A stretch of 64,000 nucleotides of DNA from Rhodoplanes sp963840055 (GCA_963840055.1 CAWIXM010000050.1:124001-188000); one strand, 5' to 3'; shown: positions 18,951 through 28,310, counted from the first letter of the stretch. Numbers and translations are program-made. The notes: generated by a model not told the origin, from the letters alone.

Positions 18951-19150
18951 CTCCTAAGTCAAGGCGCGCTCAGGCAAGCCCCGGATTATCGGCCAAAAGG
19001 AAATACCCGCCGATAGTCAGCAATGGCCCGACAAGTCCCGCCGCCTTGCTGGGCGATCGTGACGAAACGTGCGGCGTGGCGCCATGCCGGCTTCTCAACT
19101 CTGCCCGCTACGGCTATTTTTATCGAAGACCAACGCTGGCGGGGGGAGGC

Positions 19151-20380
19151 ATGAACCTTATCCTGAAAGATCTGCGCATTATCGAAGGCACCGCTTTCGT
19201 CGCGGCGCCGCTCGCCGGCATGACGCTCGCGCAGCTCGGCGCCGACGTGATCCGCTTCGATCCGATCCGGGGCGGATTGGACGCCAAGCGCTGGCCGGTG
19301 GATCAGCACGGCAGGAGCCTCTACTGGGTCGGCCTGAACAAGGGCAAGCGCTCGATCGCAATCGATACGCGCAAGCCGGAAGGCCAGGAAATCGTCACGG
19401 CGCTGATCACGGCGCCGGGTCCCGGCAACGGGATTTTCCTGACCAATTTCCCTGCGTCCGGCTGGCTCGGTTACGAAGCGCTGCAGAAGCGGCGCCACGA
19501 TCTGATCATGCTCAACCTGTTCGGTAGTCCGGATGGAAGCTCGGCGGTGGATTACACGGTGAACTGTGCGGTCGGCATCCCCTTCTCCACCGGGCCCGCC
19601 CACAGCGACGCGACCCACCCGATCAATCATGCGCTGCCCGCCTGGGACGCCATCACGGGGGTCACGTCTGCGCTCGGCATCGTTACGGCCGAGCGCCACC
19701 GGCGCCTCACCGGCGAAGGCCAACTCATTAAGATCGCGCTGTCCGACGTGGCGATGGCGATGGTCGGCAATCTCGGCTACATTGCCGAGGCTGAGCTGAT
19801 GCACGAAGACCGCCCGGCCTTCGGAAATTATCTCTACGGGGCGTATGGGCGTGATTTTGAGACTAAGGACCACCGGCTGATCTATATCGTCGCGATCACC
19901 GACCGCATGTGGAGCGAACTCGGCCGGGTTACCGGGCTCAAGGACCGCTTCGCCATGATCGAGCCGCTGCTCGGCGTGAACTTGAAAGACGAAGGCGACC
20001 GCTTCCGGGCGCGCGACATGATCTCGGCGGTCCTGGAAACTTGGGTGTCGGCGCGGACGCTCGACGAAATCAAGGAGGCGTTCGTGGGCACCGGCGTATG
20101 CTGGGGGCCGTACCAAACTTTCCGCCAGATGCTGCGCGAAGACCCGCGCTGCTCGACCAAGAATCCACTGTTTCGCGAGATCGAGCAGCCCGGCATCGGC
20201 CGCTACCTCGTGCCCGGGTCGCCGCTCGATTTCGGGGGATTGCCGCGCCAGCCACCCATCCGCGCTCCCATGCTCGGCGAGCATACCGACGAGGTGCTTG
20301 CCGAGGTGCTGGGGCTTGGCGACGGGCAGATCGGAAAATTGCGCGATACCAAGGTCGTCGCAGGTCCGATCGAGCAGTGA
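19151..20380 (+). CDS. CaiB/BaiF family (class III) CoA-transferase
   Basis: The 409-residue product has the interlocked-ring class III fold: GTAFVAAPLAGMTLAQLGADVIRFD at the N-terminus. The catalytic aspartate is likely D166 in ALPAWDAITGVTSALG, which aligns with Asp169 of formyl-CoA transferase. Overall features resemble the transferases acting on C4/C5 dicarboxylates, such as mesaconyl-CoA C1-C4 transferase. The next gene, eight bases downstream, encodes a matching hydratase, which supports this idea. GGGGAGG directly precedes the chosen ATG. The exact substrate is inferred from context only. Confidence 0.83.
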   Translation: MNLILKDLRIIEGTAFVAAPLAGMTLAQLGADVIRFDPIRGGLDAKRWPVDQHGRSLYWVGLNKGKRSIAIDTRKPEGQEIVTALITAPGPGNGIFLTNFPASGWLGYEALQKRRHDLIMLNLFGSPDGSSAVDYTVNCAVGIPFSTGPAHSDATHPINHALPAWDAITGVTSALGIVTAERHRRLTGEGQLIKIALSDVAMAMVGNLGYIAEAELMHEDRPAFGNYLYGAYGRDFETKDHRLIYIVAITDRMWSELGRVTGLKDRFAMIEPLLGVNLKDEGDRFRARDMISAVLETWVSARTLDEIKEAFVGTGVCWGPYQTFRQMLREDPRCSTKNPLFREIEQPGIGRYLVPGSPLDFGGLPRQPPIRAPMLGEHTDEVLAEVLGLGDGQIGKLRDTKVVAGPIEQ

Positions 20381-20388
20381 GGGAGGTG

Positions 20389-21246
20389 ATGCTGAACAAG
20401 GCACAACAAGACTACAGCGCCTGGATCGGTCGCGAGGAGCGCATCACCGAAGAGCTGTCGCCGTTTCCCGTCATGGCGGCGCTCGCCACGCTTGACGATG
20501 AGAAACGCAAGCTTGGACCGGGCGACCCGTTGCCGCTATTGTGGCACTGGTTCTACTTTCTGCCCCGGGTGGCAGCCTCGCACATCGGCAAGGATGGTCA
20601 CCCGCAGCGCGGTGGATTTCTGCCCCCGGTCGAATTGCCGCGCCGCATGTTCGCGGGCGCGCGGCTGCATTTCCGGCATCCGCTGGTGATCGGCAAGCCG
20701 GCCAGCCGCACCGGCACGGTGCGCGACATCTCGCAGAAGCACGGTGCGAGCGGCACCCTGGTCTTCGTCACCGTCGAATATCAGATCGAGCAAGACGGCC
20801 GGGTGTGCGTCGAGGAGGTGCAGGACATCGTCTATCGCGAACCGGGCGCCCGCATCGCGGCACCCAAAGTGATCGATCTGCCCGCGCCGCCGGCCGGCGC
20901 CTGGACCCGCACCATCACGCCCAATCCTATCCTGTTGTTCCGGTTTTCGGCGCTAACCTTCAACGCCCACCGCATCCATTATGACCGGCCCTACGCCACC
21001 AACGCGGAGGGCTATCCAGGCCTCGTCGTGCACGGGCCACTCACGGCGGTGCTGTTGCTCGACCTGGTGCATCGCCATTCCGACCGCCCCGTGATCGCCT
21101 ATAGTTTCCGCGGCCGCGCGCCGCTGTTCGACCTCGCACCGTTCCGCCTCAGCGGCCAGCTTGAAAACGATACCGTGGGGCTGGAAGCGATTGGTCCGGA
21201 CGGCGGCGTCGCCATGACCGCTACCGCCACGCTGGGAGACGCCTAG
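20389..21246 (+). CDS. MaoC-like acyl-CoA hydratase (mesaconyl-C4-CoA/itaconyl-CoA hydratase type)
   Basis: A 285-residue double hot-dog hydratase. The N-terminal half has the substrate-binding helix replaced by PRRMFAGARLHFRHPL. The C-terminal half carries the hydratase motif in FRFSALTFNAHRIHYD, followed by GYPGLVVHGPLTA. This layout is typical of mesaconyl-C4-CoA or itaconyl-CoA hydratases and of HTD2-type proteins. GGGAGG sits just upstream of the start, and the gene is tightly coupled to the CoA-transferase before it. It would interconvert an unsaturated dicarboxyl-CoA and a hydroxy form such as citramalyl-CoA. Confidence 0.83.
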   Translation: MLNKAQQDYSAWIGREERITEELSPFPVMAALATLDDEKRKLGPGDPLPLLWHWFYFLPRVAASHIGKDGHPQRGGFLPPVELPRRMFAGARLHFRHPLVIGKPASRTGTVRDISQKHGASGTLVFVTVEYQIEQDGRVCVEEVQDIVYREPGARIAAPKVIDLPAPPAGAWTRTITPNPILLFRFSALTFNAHRIHYDRPYATNAEGYPGLVVHGPLTAVLLLDLVHRHSDRPVIAYSFRGRAPLFDLAPFRLSGQLENDTVGLEAIGPDGGVAMTATATLGDA

Positions 21247-21264
21247 GACATCTGCGCAGCTAGA

Positions 21265-21363
21265 GCATTTTCCGGCGAAGTGGGAACCGGTTCGCCGCAG
21301 AAAATGCGACCACCAAAAGATAACTAGAGCGAATTCTGAATCCATTGGAACGGAATTCGCTCT
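21265..21363. repeat. Dispersed two-palindrome repeat, copy A
   Basis: Two imperfect palindromes lie side by side. The first (21265-21307) begins GCATTTTCCGGCGAAGTGGG and ends CGCCGCAGAAAATGC. The second (21326-21363) is AGAGCGAATTC ... GAATTCGCTCT. Near-identical or degenerate copies occur at 30571-30672 (reversed), 36441-36482, 47837-47883 and 56949-57046. Confidence 0.85.
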
Positions 21364-21501
21364 GGCGCAGGGAGCAGGAGGAAGCGCACCGTCGGCGAGG
21401 TCGATCTCGCCACGCCGGGCGCGATTGACTTAATCCAGTTGCTCGATGATCGTCGCATCGAAGAAAAAAATACGCCGCCGAGCGCCAAGAAGGGTCACAT
21501 C

Positions 21502-23454
21502 ATGAAAGACAAGATTGTCACTTCCGACGAGGCTATCAGCCTTGTGCGTGACCGCGACACTCTGTCGAGCTGCGGCTTCGTTCAGTCCTGTGTGCCGGAA
21601 GCGCTGCTTAAGGCGCTGGAGCGCCGCTATCTGAAGACCGGCACGCCGCGCAATCTGAGCCTGTTCGCCACCGCGGGCCAAGGCGACAGCAAGACCAAGG
21701 GCTTGAGCCGTCTCGGCCACGAGGGACTGCTGCGCAAGGTAGTGGCCGGCAACTGGGGACGCATGCCCTCGGTGTGCCAATTGGCGCTCGACGAAAAGCT
21801 CTACGCCTACAATCTGCCGCAAGGGATTATCGCCCAGCTTTTCCGCGACTTGGCCGGCGGCAAACCCGGCACATTCTCCAAGATCGGCCTGCATACCTTC
21901 GTCGACCCGCGTTACGAGGGCGGCCGCATCAACAAAGTCACCACACGCGACATCGTCAAGCTGGTCGAGTTCGAAGGCGATGAATGGCTGTTCTACAAGG
22001 TCGCCCCCGTGACGGTCGCGTTCATCCGCGGCACCACCGCCGACTCCATGGGCAACATCACCATGGAGAAGGAGCCGCTCACGCTGAACAATCTTGCGAT
22101 GGCGATGGCCGCCAAGAACTCGAATGGCATCGTGATCGCGCAGGTCGAGCGCATCGCCGACCGCAACACCCTGCCGCCGCGCGACGTCAAGGTCCCCGGC
22201 ATTTTCGTGGACTGCGTCGTCGTCGCCGACCCCGAAGACCACATGACCAACCTCGCGACACAGTACCATCCCGGTTATGCCGGCCGCATCCGCGTCCCCG
22301 TCGCGACGGTGCCGCCGCTTCCACTCGACGAGCGCAAGGTCATCGCCCGTCGCGCCGCCTTCGAGCTGCCGCCCAACGGCATCGTCAATCTCGGGGTCGG
22401 AGTGCCCGAGGGCGTCGCCTCGGTCGCGAACGAAGAAAAGGTGCTGCAATACATCACGCTGTCCGTGGAGTCGGGCGCAATCGGCGGCATTCCGGCGAGC
22501 GGCGCGAGCTTCGGCGCCAGCATCAACATGGATGCGGTCATCGACGAGAACCAGCAGTTCGACTTCTACGATGGCGGCGGCCTCGACATGGCCTGCCTCG
22601 GCGTGGCCGAGTGCGACCGCGCCGGCAATGTCAATGTCAGCCGCTTCGGGACCCGCCTGATCGGCGTCGGGGGGTTCATCAATATCAGCCAGAACGCCCG
22701 CCGCGTGGTGTTCGCCGGCACCTTCACCGCGGGCGGGCTCGAAGTCGCGGTTGAGGACGGCAAGCTGAAAATCCTCAAGGAGGGAAAACAGCGCAAATTC
22801 GTTGAGAAAGTCGGCCAGATCAGTTTCTCCGGCCAATTCGCTTATGACCGCAGCCGGATGGTGCTGTACGTCACGGAGCGATGCGTGTTCCGCCGCGTCC
22901 GCGCCGGTCTTGCTCTCATCGAGGTGGCGCCCGGCATCGACATCGAACGGGACATCCTCGCGCATATGGGCTTCAAGCCGATCATCGGCGAGCCGGACCT
23001 AATGGATGTCCGCATCTTCCGCCCCGAACCGATGGGACTGGAGACGCACCTGCTCAATCTCGATCTTCCCGACCGCATCACCTACGATTCGCAGCGCAAC
23101 ATCCTGTTCCTCAACTTCGAGGGCATGTATATCCGGGTCAAAGACGACATCGTCGCGCTGCGCCGTCTGTTGGAGGAACACTGCAAGAAGATCGGCAAGC
23201 GGGTCGGCGTATTCGTCAATTATGACAACTTCCGCATTTCCGAGGATACCTATGACGTTTACGCGGAAATGGACCACTACATGCTCGACCACTACTACAC
23301 GACCATCACCCGCTTTGCGACGAGCGCCTTCATGCGGATGAAGCTCGGCGAGGCGTTCACCCGCCGCAACATTGCTCCGCACGTGTTCGAGAAAAAGGAG
23401 GACGCGCAGGAATTCCTCGCCTCGCTCGAGGCGCAGGAACGAGAGGCAAGCTGA
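21502..23454 (+). CDS. Class I CoA-transferase, propionate/acetoacetate CoA-transferase-like
   Basis: The 650-residue protein fuses the alpha and beta halves of a class I CoA-transferase. The alpha part has SSCGFVQSCVPEALLKALE and the beta part NGIVNLGVGVPEGVASVA. The catalytic glutamate is expected in LSVESGAIGGIPASGASFG. An extra C-terminal section of about 120 residues (after the position near 530) is shared with some YdiF/Pct-like proteins. AAGGG lies upstream of the ATG at 21502. It follows the CaiB transferase and hydratase genes after a repeat, so it may supply CoA esters to the same pathway; co-transcription is possible but not shown. Confidence 0.85.
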   Translation: MKDKIVTSDEAISLVRDRDTLSSCGFVQSCVPEALLKALERRYLKTGTPRNLSLFATAGQGDSKTKGLSRLGHEGLLRKVVAGNWGRMPSVCQLALDEKLYAYNLPQGIIAQLFRDLAGGKPGTFSKIGLHTFVDPRYEGGRINKVTTRDIVKLVEFEGDEWLFYKVAPVTVAFIRGTTADSMGNITMEKEPLTLNNLAMAMAAKNSNGIVIAQVERIADRNTLPPRDVKVPGIFVDCVVVADPEDHMTNLATQYHPGYAGRIRVPVATVPPLPLDERKVIARRAAFELPPNGIVNLGVGVPEGVASVANEEKVLQYITLSVESGAIGGIPASGASFGASINMDAVIDENQQFDFYDGGGLDMACLGVAECDRAGNVNVSRFGTRLIGVGGFINISQNARRVVFAGTFTAGGLEVAVEDGKLKILKEGKQRKFVEKVGQISFSGQFAYDRSRMVLYVTERCVFRRVRAGLALIEVAPGIDIERDILAHMGFKPIIGEPDLMDVRIFRPEPMGLETHLLNLDLPDRITYDSQRNILFLNFEGMYIRVKDDIVALRRLLEEHCKKIGKRVGVFVNYDNFRISEDTYDVYAEMDHYMLDHYYTTITRFATSAFMRMKLGEAFTRRNIAPHVFEKKEDAQEFLASLEAQEREAS

Positions 23455-23494
23455 TGCGGCCCACGTCGCGGGAGAGGAGCGAGACCGCATCTTG

Positions 23495-23887
23495 ATGAGC
23501 GTCCGGCCGGCGGAGTGGAAAGCTTGGGTCGCCGCGCTGGCGGTAACGGCCCTGATCTTCCAAGCTGCGCTGTCGAGCCTGACGCCGCCGCAAACCCTCG
23601 GTGCCGCAGCGATCGACCGCCTTGCTGCGTATGTTCTCTGCGTCGGATCGGGCAGGCAGCCCTCCGAGCCTAACGGTTCGGCGCCGGCTCACGACCGAAC
23701 GCACCACGGCTGCTGCATCCTTTGCACGGTTCCGGCGCTCGACGCGACCGCGGCAAATCCCGGAGTGGTGCAAACGCCGGGCTGGGGCCCATCGTTGGCC
23801 GCCCCGCTGCGCGGGCGAGAGCCGAATGATCCTGCGCCGCCAAGCGAACGCTCGCCTATACGGGCGCGAGCACCGCCGCCGGCGTAA
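23495..23887 (+). CDS. DUF2946-like small protein, probable copper context
   Basis: A 130-residue protein with one N-terminal hydrophobic segment (WVAALAVTALIFQAALSSL) that is a signal anchor or signal peptide. A cysteine/histidine cluster, HHGCCILC, resembles the DUF2946 family. The tail is rich in proline and arginine and looks disordered. The gene starts 40 bases after the CoA-transferase and is followed by a copper chaperone gene. The metal link is inferred from the motif and that neighbour. Confidence 0.6.
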   Translation: MSVRPAEWKAWVAALAVTALIFQAALSSLTPPQTLGAAAIDRLAAYVLCVGSGRQPSEPNGSAPAHDRTHHGCCILCTVPALDATAANPGVVQTPGWGPSLAAPLRGREPNDPAPPSERSPIRARAPPPA

Positions 23888-23974
23888 TCACGGCGCATAA
23901 CCGAAAATCTTCGCACGATGATCCTTCGTTTCGCGCGAGCAAACGCCAAGCGTTGCTTGCGCTGGGAGACTGAC

Positions 23975-24463
23975 ATGAAACCCTCAGCTTTCTTTTTTGT
24001 TCTGCTGCTCTTGGCGTCTGCTTTGGGACCGCTCAAGGCCTCGGCGCAGGAGTTCAAGGCGGGGTCACTCGTCATCAGCCAGCCATGGAGCCGGGCGACG
24101 GCCGGCGGCGCCAAGGTCGGCGCCGGTTACATGACCATCACCAACATCGGCACCGAACCGGATCGGCTCATCGGCGGCTCGCTGCCGCAAGCCGGAAAGT
24201 TCGAGGTGCATGAAATGCGCATGGAGAACAACGTGATGACCATGCGCCCGCTCCATAGCGGGCTTGAGATCAAGCCGGGCCAAACCGTCAAGCTCGCGCC
24301 GGGCGGCTATCACGTCATGTTCATGCGGCTGAAGAAGCCGCTTAAGCAGGGCGAAGTCCTGAAAGGCGAGCTGGTCTTCGAGAAGGCCGGAAAGGTCCCA
24401 ATCGAATACAAGGTGGGCGCGATCGCCGCGGAAGCGCCGCCCAGCGCAATGCCTGCACATTGA
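23975..24463 (+). CDS. Periplasmic copper chaperone PCu(A)C
   Basis: The 162-residue product has a signal peptide (FFFVLLLLASALGPLKASA, then QEF). The copper-binding layout is clear: FEVHEMRMENNVMTMRP followed by GGYHVMFMRLKKP, giving the family's H-x-n-M-x-n-H-x-M pattern. It delivers Cu(I) to the CuA site of cytochrome oxidase in the periplasm. GGGAG precedes the start. The DUF2946-like gene upstream probably shares its transcript. Confidence 0.92.
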   Translation: MKPSAFFFVLLLLASALGPLKASAQEFKAGSLVISQPWSRATAGGAKVGAGYMTITNIGTEPDRLIGGSLPQAGKFEVHEMRMENNVMTMRPLHSGLEIKPGQTVKLAPGGYHVMFMRLKKPLKQGEVLKGELVFEKAGKVPIEYKVGAIAAEAPPSAMPAH

Positions 24464-24520
24464 GGCGACGGTCTGCTTTTACCGGCCGCAGCCCGTGCGA
24501 ACCTTTGGCCCTCAAACCTC

Positions 24521-24550
24521 GCTATGCCCGGCCCTCCGCCGGGCATAGCC
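24521..24550. terminator. Hairpin between convergent genes
   Basis: A perfect 12-bp stem, GCTATGCCCGGC with GCCGGGCATAGC, sits around a five-base loop between the PCuAC and psd stop codons. The T-tract is weak (CTTCG), so termination is likely rather than certain. Confidence 0.6.
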
Positions 24551-24575
24551 TTCGAAGGAAGGTAGCGCGGTCGGG

Positions 24576-25277
24576 CTACTCTACGCGAAAACTGCGGCCC
24601 ACGTCGGTCGACGACAAATCGGCGATCACAGTTTCGCCGGCGATCATGGTCTGCCCCTCCGCGACCTGCGGCCGAACGCCCTCCGGCAAATAGACATCGA
24701 CGCGCGAGCCAAAACGGATCATGCCGATCCGCTCCCCGGCGGCGACGCTCCTGCCCTCGCGCACGAATGACACGATGCGCCGGGCGACAAGCCCGGCGAT
24801 CTGCACGACGCCGATCTGAATCCCGCCCACGGTCTCGATTACGAGGCCATTGCGCTCATTGCCCTCGCTCGCTTTGTCGAGTTCGGCATTGATGAATAGG
24901 CCGGGCCGGTAGGCGAGCCGTTCGACGCGCCCGCTTACGGGGCTGCGATTAACGTGGCAGTCGAACACGCTCATGAAGATTGAAACGCGCGCGAGCGGCT
25001 GCTCGCTCAAGCCCAGCTCGGGTGGTGGAACGGCATCGATAACGCTGCATACCCGCCCGTCAGCCGGCGCGACGATCACCCCTTCGCGCAGCGGCGTCAC
25101 GCGGGGAGGATCGCGGAAGAAGTAGGCGCACCACACCGTCGCGATGACCCCGAGCCAGCCGAGCGGCGTCCATAGCCAGAACAGGATGAGGCTCCCCAGC
25201 GCAAACGCGGCGATGAATGGATAGCCCTCGGAGTTGATCGGAGCGAGCTGCGAACGGATGGAATCGGCGATGGACAT
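24576..25277 (-). CDS. psd: Phosphatidylserine decarboxylase (proenzyme)
   Basis: This membrane enzyme makes phosphatidylethanolamine. The 233-residue frame starts MSIADSIRSQLAPINSEGYPF, the usual N-terminus of the short alphaproteobacterial form, so ATGs up to 25409 were rejected. A membrane anchor (FALGSLILFWLWTPLGWLGVI) is followed by VFDCHVNRSPVSGRV. The self-cleavage site is the serine in MIRFGSRVDVYLP, which becomes the pyruvoyl group. pssA, often adjacent, is not seen here. Confidence 0.93.
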   Translation of the reverse strand: MSIADSIRSQLAPINSEGYPFIAAFALGSLILFWLWTPLGWLGVIATVWCAYFFRDPPRVTPLREGVIVAPADGRVCSVIDAVPPPELGLSEQPLARVSIFMSVFDCHVNRSPVSGRVERLAYRPGLFINAELDKASEGNERNGLVIETVGGIQIGVVQIAGLVARRIVSFVREGRSVAAGERIGMIRFGSRVDVYLPEGVRPQVAEGQTMIAGETVIADLSSTDVGRSFRVE

Positions 25278-25457
25278 GGCCGGCTCGGTTTTCATGCGTT
25301 TCATGTAGATCGGATTGCGAGGCGGGCCAAGCGCGGCGAAGAGCGGACTGGCAAACTGCTTGCTTCGGTTGGTCTTGGCAACGACGGATAGCAAAATGAC
25401 CCGTCTCACTCTCAGCGATCGCGTTCTGGACTGAGGCGCAAAGACGGCGCCGATGCC

Positions 25458-27404
25458 TTACTCAGCGGCGTCGGCGGCGAACGGTTTGTCCTCTCGCCGG
25501 CCATTGTCCGTCAGCTGTTCGCGCTCGATTGCGACGGGCGACTCCCCAACCAGCGCGAGCTTCTCGCGCGCTTCCTCTGCCTCGCGCTGGCGGCTCCACA
25601 TGCTGGCGTAAAGGCCCCCCAGCGCCAACAGGGCCGAATGCGTGCCGCGTTCGACGATGCGCCCTTGATCGAGCACGATGATCTCATCGGCGCCGACGAT
25701 GGTGGAGAGGCGATGCGCGATCACTAGCGTCGTACGGTTGCGCGAGACGCGGTCGAGCGCGTCCTGGATGTCCTTTTCCGTGTGGCTGTCGAGCGCGGAG
25801 GTCGCTTCGTCGAGCAGCAGAATCGGCGGGCCTTTCAGGATCGTGCGCGCGATTGCGATGCGCTGCTTCTCCCCGCCCGAGAGCTTCAGCCCGCGCTCGC
25901 CGACTTCCGTCTCGTAACCGCGCGGCGATGCTCGGATAAACGCATCGATCTGAGCAAGCCGCGCCGCCTCTTCGACTTCGGTGTCGGTCGCGTCCCAGCG
26001 GCCATAGCGGATGTTGTAGCGCACCGTGTCGTTGAACAGCACCGTATCCTGCGGAACCATGCCGATGCTGTTGCGCAGCGACCCCTGCGTCACCTCGCGA
26101 ATGTCCTGGCCGTCGATGGTGATGCGCCCTCCGATCACGTCGTAGAAGCGGAACAGAAGGCGTGCGATGGTCGACTTGCCCGCACCCGATGGGCCAACGA
26201 TCGCCACCGTGCGGCCGGCCGGAACCTCAAAGCTCAGCCCCTGCAGGATCGGCCGGGCCGGCTCGTAGACAAAACGCACATTCTCGAACGATATCGCGCC
26301 CGCGCTCACCTTGAGCGGCGCCGCGTCCGGCGCATCCTTGATCTCCGCAGGCCGCGCCAGAATGTTGAACATCATTTCGATGTCGATCGCCGCCTGCTTG
26401 ATCTCGCGATAGAGCATGCCCATGATGTTGAGCGGCATGTAAAGCTGAATCATCATGGCGTTGATCATCACGAAGTCGCCGACCGTGTGGGTCCCGGCGC
26501 GCACCCCGTAGGCGCACATGCCCATCGCGATGGTCAGTCCGATGGTGAAAATCACCGCCTGCCCGGCATTGAGGACAGCAAGCGAGGTATAGGCCTTGAC
26601 GCTCGCGTCTTCGTAGCGCGCCATCGAAGCGTCGTAGCGCTTCGCCTCGCGCTCCTCCGCGCCGAAATACTTGACCGTCTCGTAATTCAATAGCGAGTCG
26701 ATCGCCTTGGTGTTCGCCTCGGTGTCGCTATCGTTCATCTTGCGGCGGATGGCGATCCGCCATTCGGTCAGCACATATGTGAACCAGACATACAGAGCGA
26801 TCGTCGTCAGGATGATCACGACATAGCGCCAGTCGAACTGATAGAGCAGCACCCCCGCGATGAGCGCGACCTCGACCACGGTCGGGGCGAGCTGCAGCAA
26901 CACCATCCGCACAATGGTCTCGATGCCGTTGCGACCGCGCTCAAGGATGCGGGTCAGCCCACCCGTCTTGCGTTCGAGGTGGAAACGCAGCGACAGAAGA
27001 TGCATGTGCTCGAAGGTGAGCATCGCGAGGCGGCGCACCGCATGCATCGCCACCTTGGCGAAAATCCCGTCGCGCGCCTGGGTGAGGAGCGCCATCAGAA
27101 TGCGCGCGCCGCCATAGGCGACGGTCAACATGAGCGGCGCGGCAAGCACCCACACGATCCATGGCGGTCGGCCGGGGGCGGCCGCATCGGTCGTGCCCGC
27201 GAGTGCGTCAGTCGCCCACTTGAAGGTGAACGGCACGGCGATGGTCGCAAGTTTCGCCAGCAACAGCAGGACGAGCGCGACCGCCACGCGTCCCTTGAGA
27301 TCACGTCGATCCGACGGCCAAATATACGGCCACAGTCCGATGAGCGTGCGCAACAGCCCGCCCTTGCCGAACGCGATATCGGGCTTGTCAGCAATCGGTT
27401 TCAC
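25458..27404 (-). CDS. ABC transporter ATP-binding/permease, Atm1/HMT1-like
   Basis: A 648-residue half-transporter fuses a six-helix membrane domain to an ATPase. Walker A is GPSGAGKSTIARLL, the signature is LSGGEKQRIAIART and Walker B is ILLLDEATSALD. The membrane domain (WPYIWPSDRRDLKGRVAVAL, then LTFEHMHLLSLRFHLERKTGG) matches the Atm1/heavy-metal-tolerance group. That group exports glutathione-linked sulfur species or metal conjugates and supports Fe-S assembly. The C-terminus is acidic. It is divergent from the LOG gene. Confidence 0.9.
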   Translation of the reverse strand: MKPIADKPDIAFGKGGLLRTLIGLWPYIWPSDRRDLKGRVAVALVLLLLAKLATIAVPFTFKWATDALAGTTDAAAPGRPPWIVWVLAAPLMLTVAYGGARILMALLTQARDGIFAKVAMHAVRRLAMLTFEHMHLLSLRFHLERKTGGLTRILERGRNGIETIVRMVLLQLAPTVVEVALIAGVLLYQFDWRYVVIILTTIALYVWFTYVLTEWRIAIRRKMNDSDTEANTKAIDSLLNYETVKYFGAEEREAKRYDASMARYEDASVKAYTSLAVLNAGQAVIFTIGLTIAMGMCAYGVRAGTHTVGDFVMINAMMIQLYMPLNIMGMLYREIKQAAIDIEMMFNILARPAEIKDAPDAAPLKVSAGAISFENVRFVYEPARPILQGLSFEVPAGRTVAIVGPSGAGKSTIARLLFRFYDVIGGRITIDGQDIREVTQGSLRNSIGMVPQDTVLFNDTVRYNIRYGRWDATDTEVEEAARLAQIDAFIRASPRGYETEVGERGLKLSGGEKQRIAIARTILKGPPILLLDEATSALDSHTEKDIQDALDRVSRNRTTLVIAHRLSTIVGADEIIVLDQGRIVERGTHSALLALGGLYASMWSRQREAEEAREKLALVGESPVAIEREQLTDNGRREDKPFAADAAE

Positions 27405-27573
27405 GTCAGTCGCTCATAGGCCGGGAAGCGCGCAAATAGGCGAACCTTGGATAGCGTCCTATTTGATATAGACCTTTCCACAGCAGGCTTCACCTGCCGA
27501 TCGTTGGCCCGCGCCCGAGCCAGGCAGGCGGAGAGGCAGACTTGACGGTGCAGCGTGGCGGCACCAGATTCGA

Positions 27574-28182
27574 ATGATGAGTGAGCTTCACAATGTTTGC
27601 GTCTATTGCGGTTCGAGCCCGGGACATGATCCCAGCTTTGTCGCCGCCGCGCAGCTTTTCGGCAAGATCCTCGCGAAAAGCGGGATTGGCCTGGTATATG
27701 GCGGCGGCTCAAATGGCTTGATGGGCGCGCTCGCGCGCTCCGTGCATGAACACCACGGCCATATTCTCGGCGTCATTCCTCAGTTTTTGCGGCAACAAGA
27801 GATTCTGTTCGAACGCGCTGACGAAATTGTCATCACACGCGACATGCATGATCGCAAGCGCATCATGTTCGAGAGGGCCGACGCCTTCGTCGCCCTACCG
27901 GGCGGGATCGGCACGCTCGAAGAGCTGGTCGAGCAGCTTACTTGGTCCCAGCTTGGCCATCACCAAAAGCCGATCCTGCTTGCCAACATCAAAGGATATT
28001 GGACGACGCTGATTGATCTGTTCGCGCGGATGCAAGCCGCCGGATTCATTCACAGCGGCGCGTTGTTGAAATACAGCGTGTGCAGTGCGGTAGAAGACAT
28101 CCTGCCGACCTTGCAGGCAGAAGTCGCGCGGGTGAGCGAACGCGAAAAGGCCGGCGAACCGGCTCTGGTGGAACGACTGTAA
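27574..28182 (+). CDS. LOG family protein (cytokinin riboside 5'-monophosphate phosphoribohydrolase)
   Basis: A 202-residue Rossmann-like protein. It has NVCVYCGSSPGHDPSF at the N-terminus, LVYGGGSNGLMGALA, and the defining ALPGGIGTLEELVEQLTW. The family removes ribose 5-phosphate from AMP or cytokinin ribotides. The annotation as LOG is by motif; plant-type cytokinin activation in this organism is not implied. The start may be either of two adjacent ATGs at 27574/27577. Confidence 0.9.
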   Translation: MMSELHNVCVYCGSSPGHDPSFVAAAQLFGKILAKSGIGLVYGGGSNGLMGALARSVHEHHGHILGVIPQFLRQQEILFERADEIVITRDMHDRKRIMFERADAFVALPGGIGTLEELVEQLTWSQLGHHQKPILLANIKGYWTTLIDLFARMQAAGFIHSGALLKYSVCSAVEDILPTLQAEVARVSEREKAGEPALVERL

Positions 28183-28230
28183 TGTGACAGCTTAGAGCTG
28201 GATGAATTGACGTGGAATCGACCCTCCTGC

Positions 28231-28310
28231 CGTCATCGTCGGCGAAAGCGGACGATCCAGTAAACACAAACGCTATCTGTGATTACTGGACGCCCCGCCT
28301 CCGCGTCGCG
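28231..28310. repeat. Dispersed palindromic repeat upstream of thrS
   Basis: An imperfect stem pairs GCGGACGATCCAGTAA (28248-28263) with TTACTGGACGCCCCGC (28283-28298) around a 19-base loop. It follows GTCATCGTCGGCGAAA and looks like the 'ATCCAGTAA...TTACTGGAT' repeats of Bradyrhizobium relatives. It fills part of the 296-base gap before thrS, where no gene is evident. Confidence 0.55.

Noticed and set aside
21430..22965. 511-codon open frame opposite the class I CoA-transferase
   Set aside because: Shadow of a clear enzyme gene with catalytic Glu motif; no start signal.
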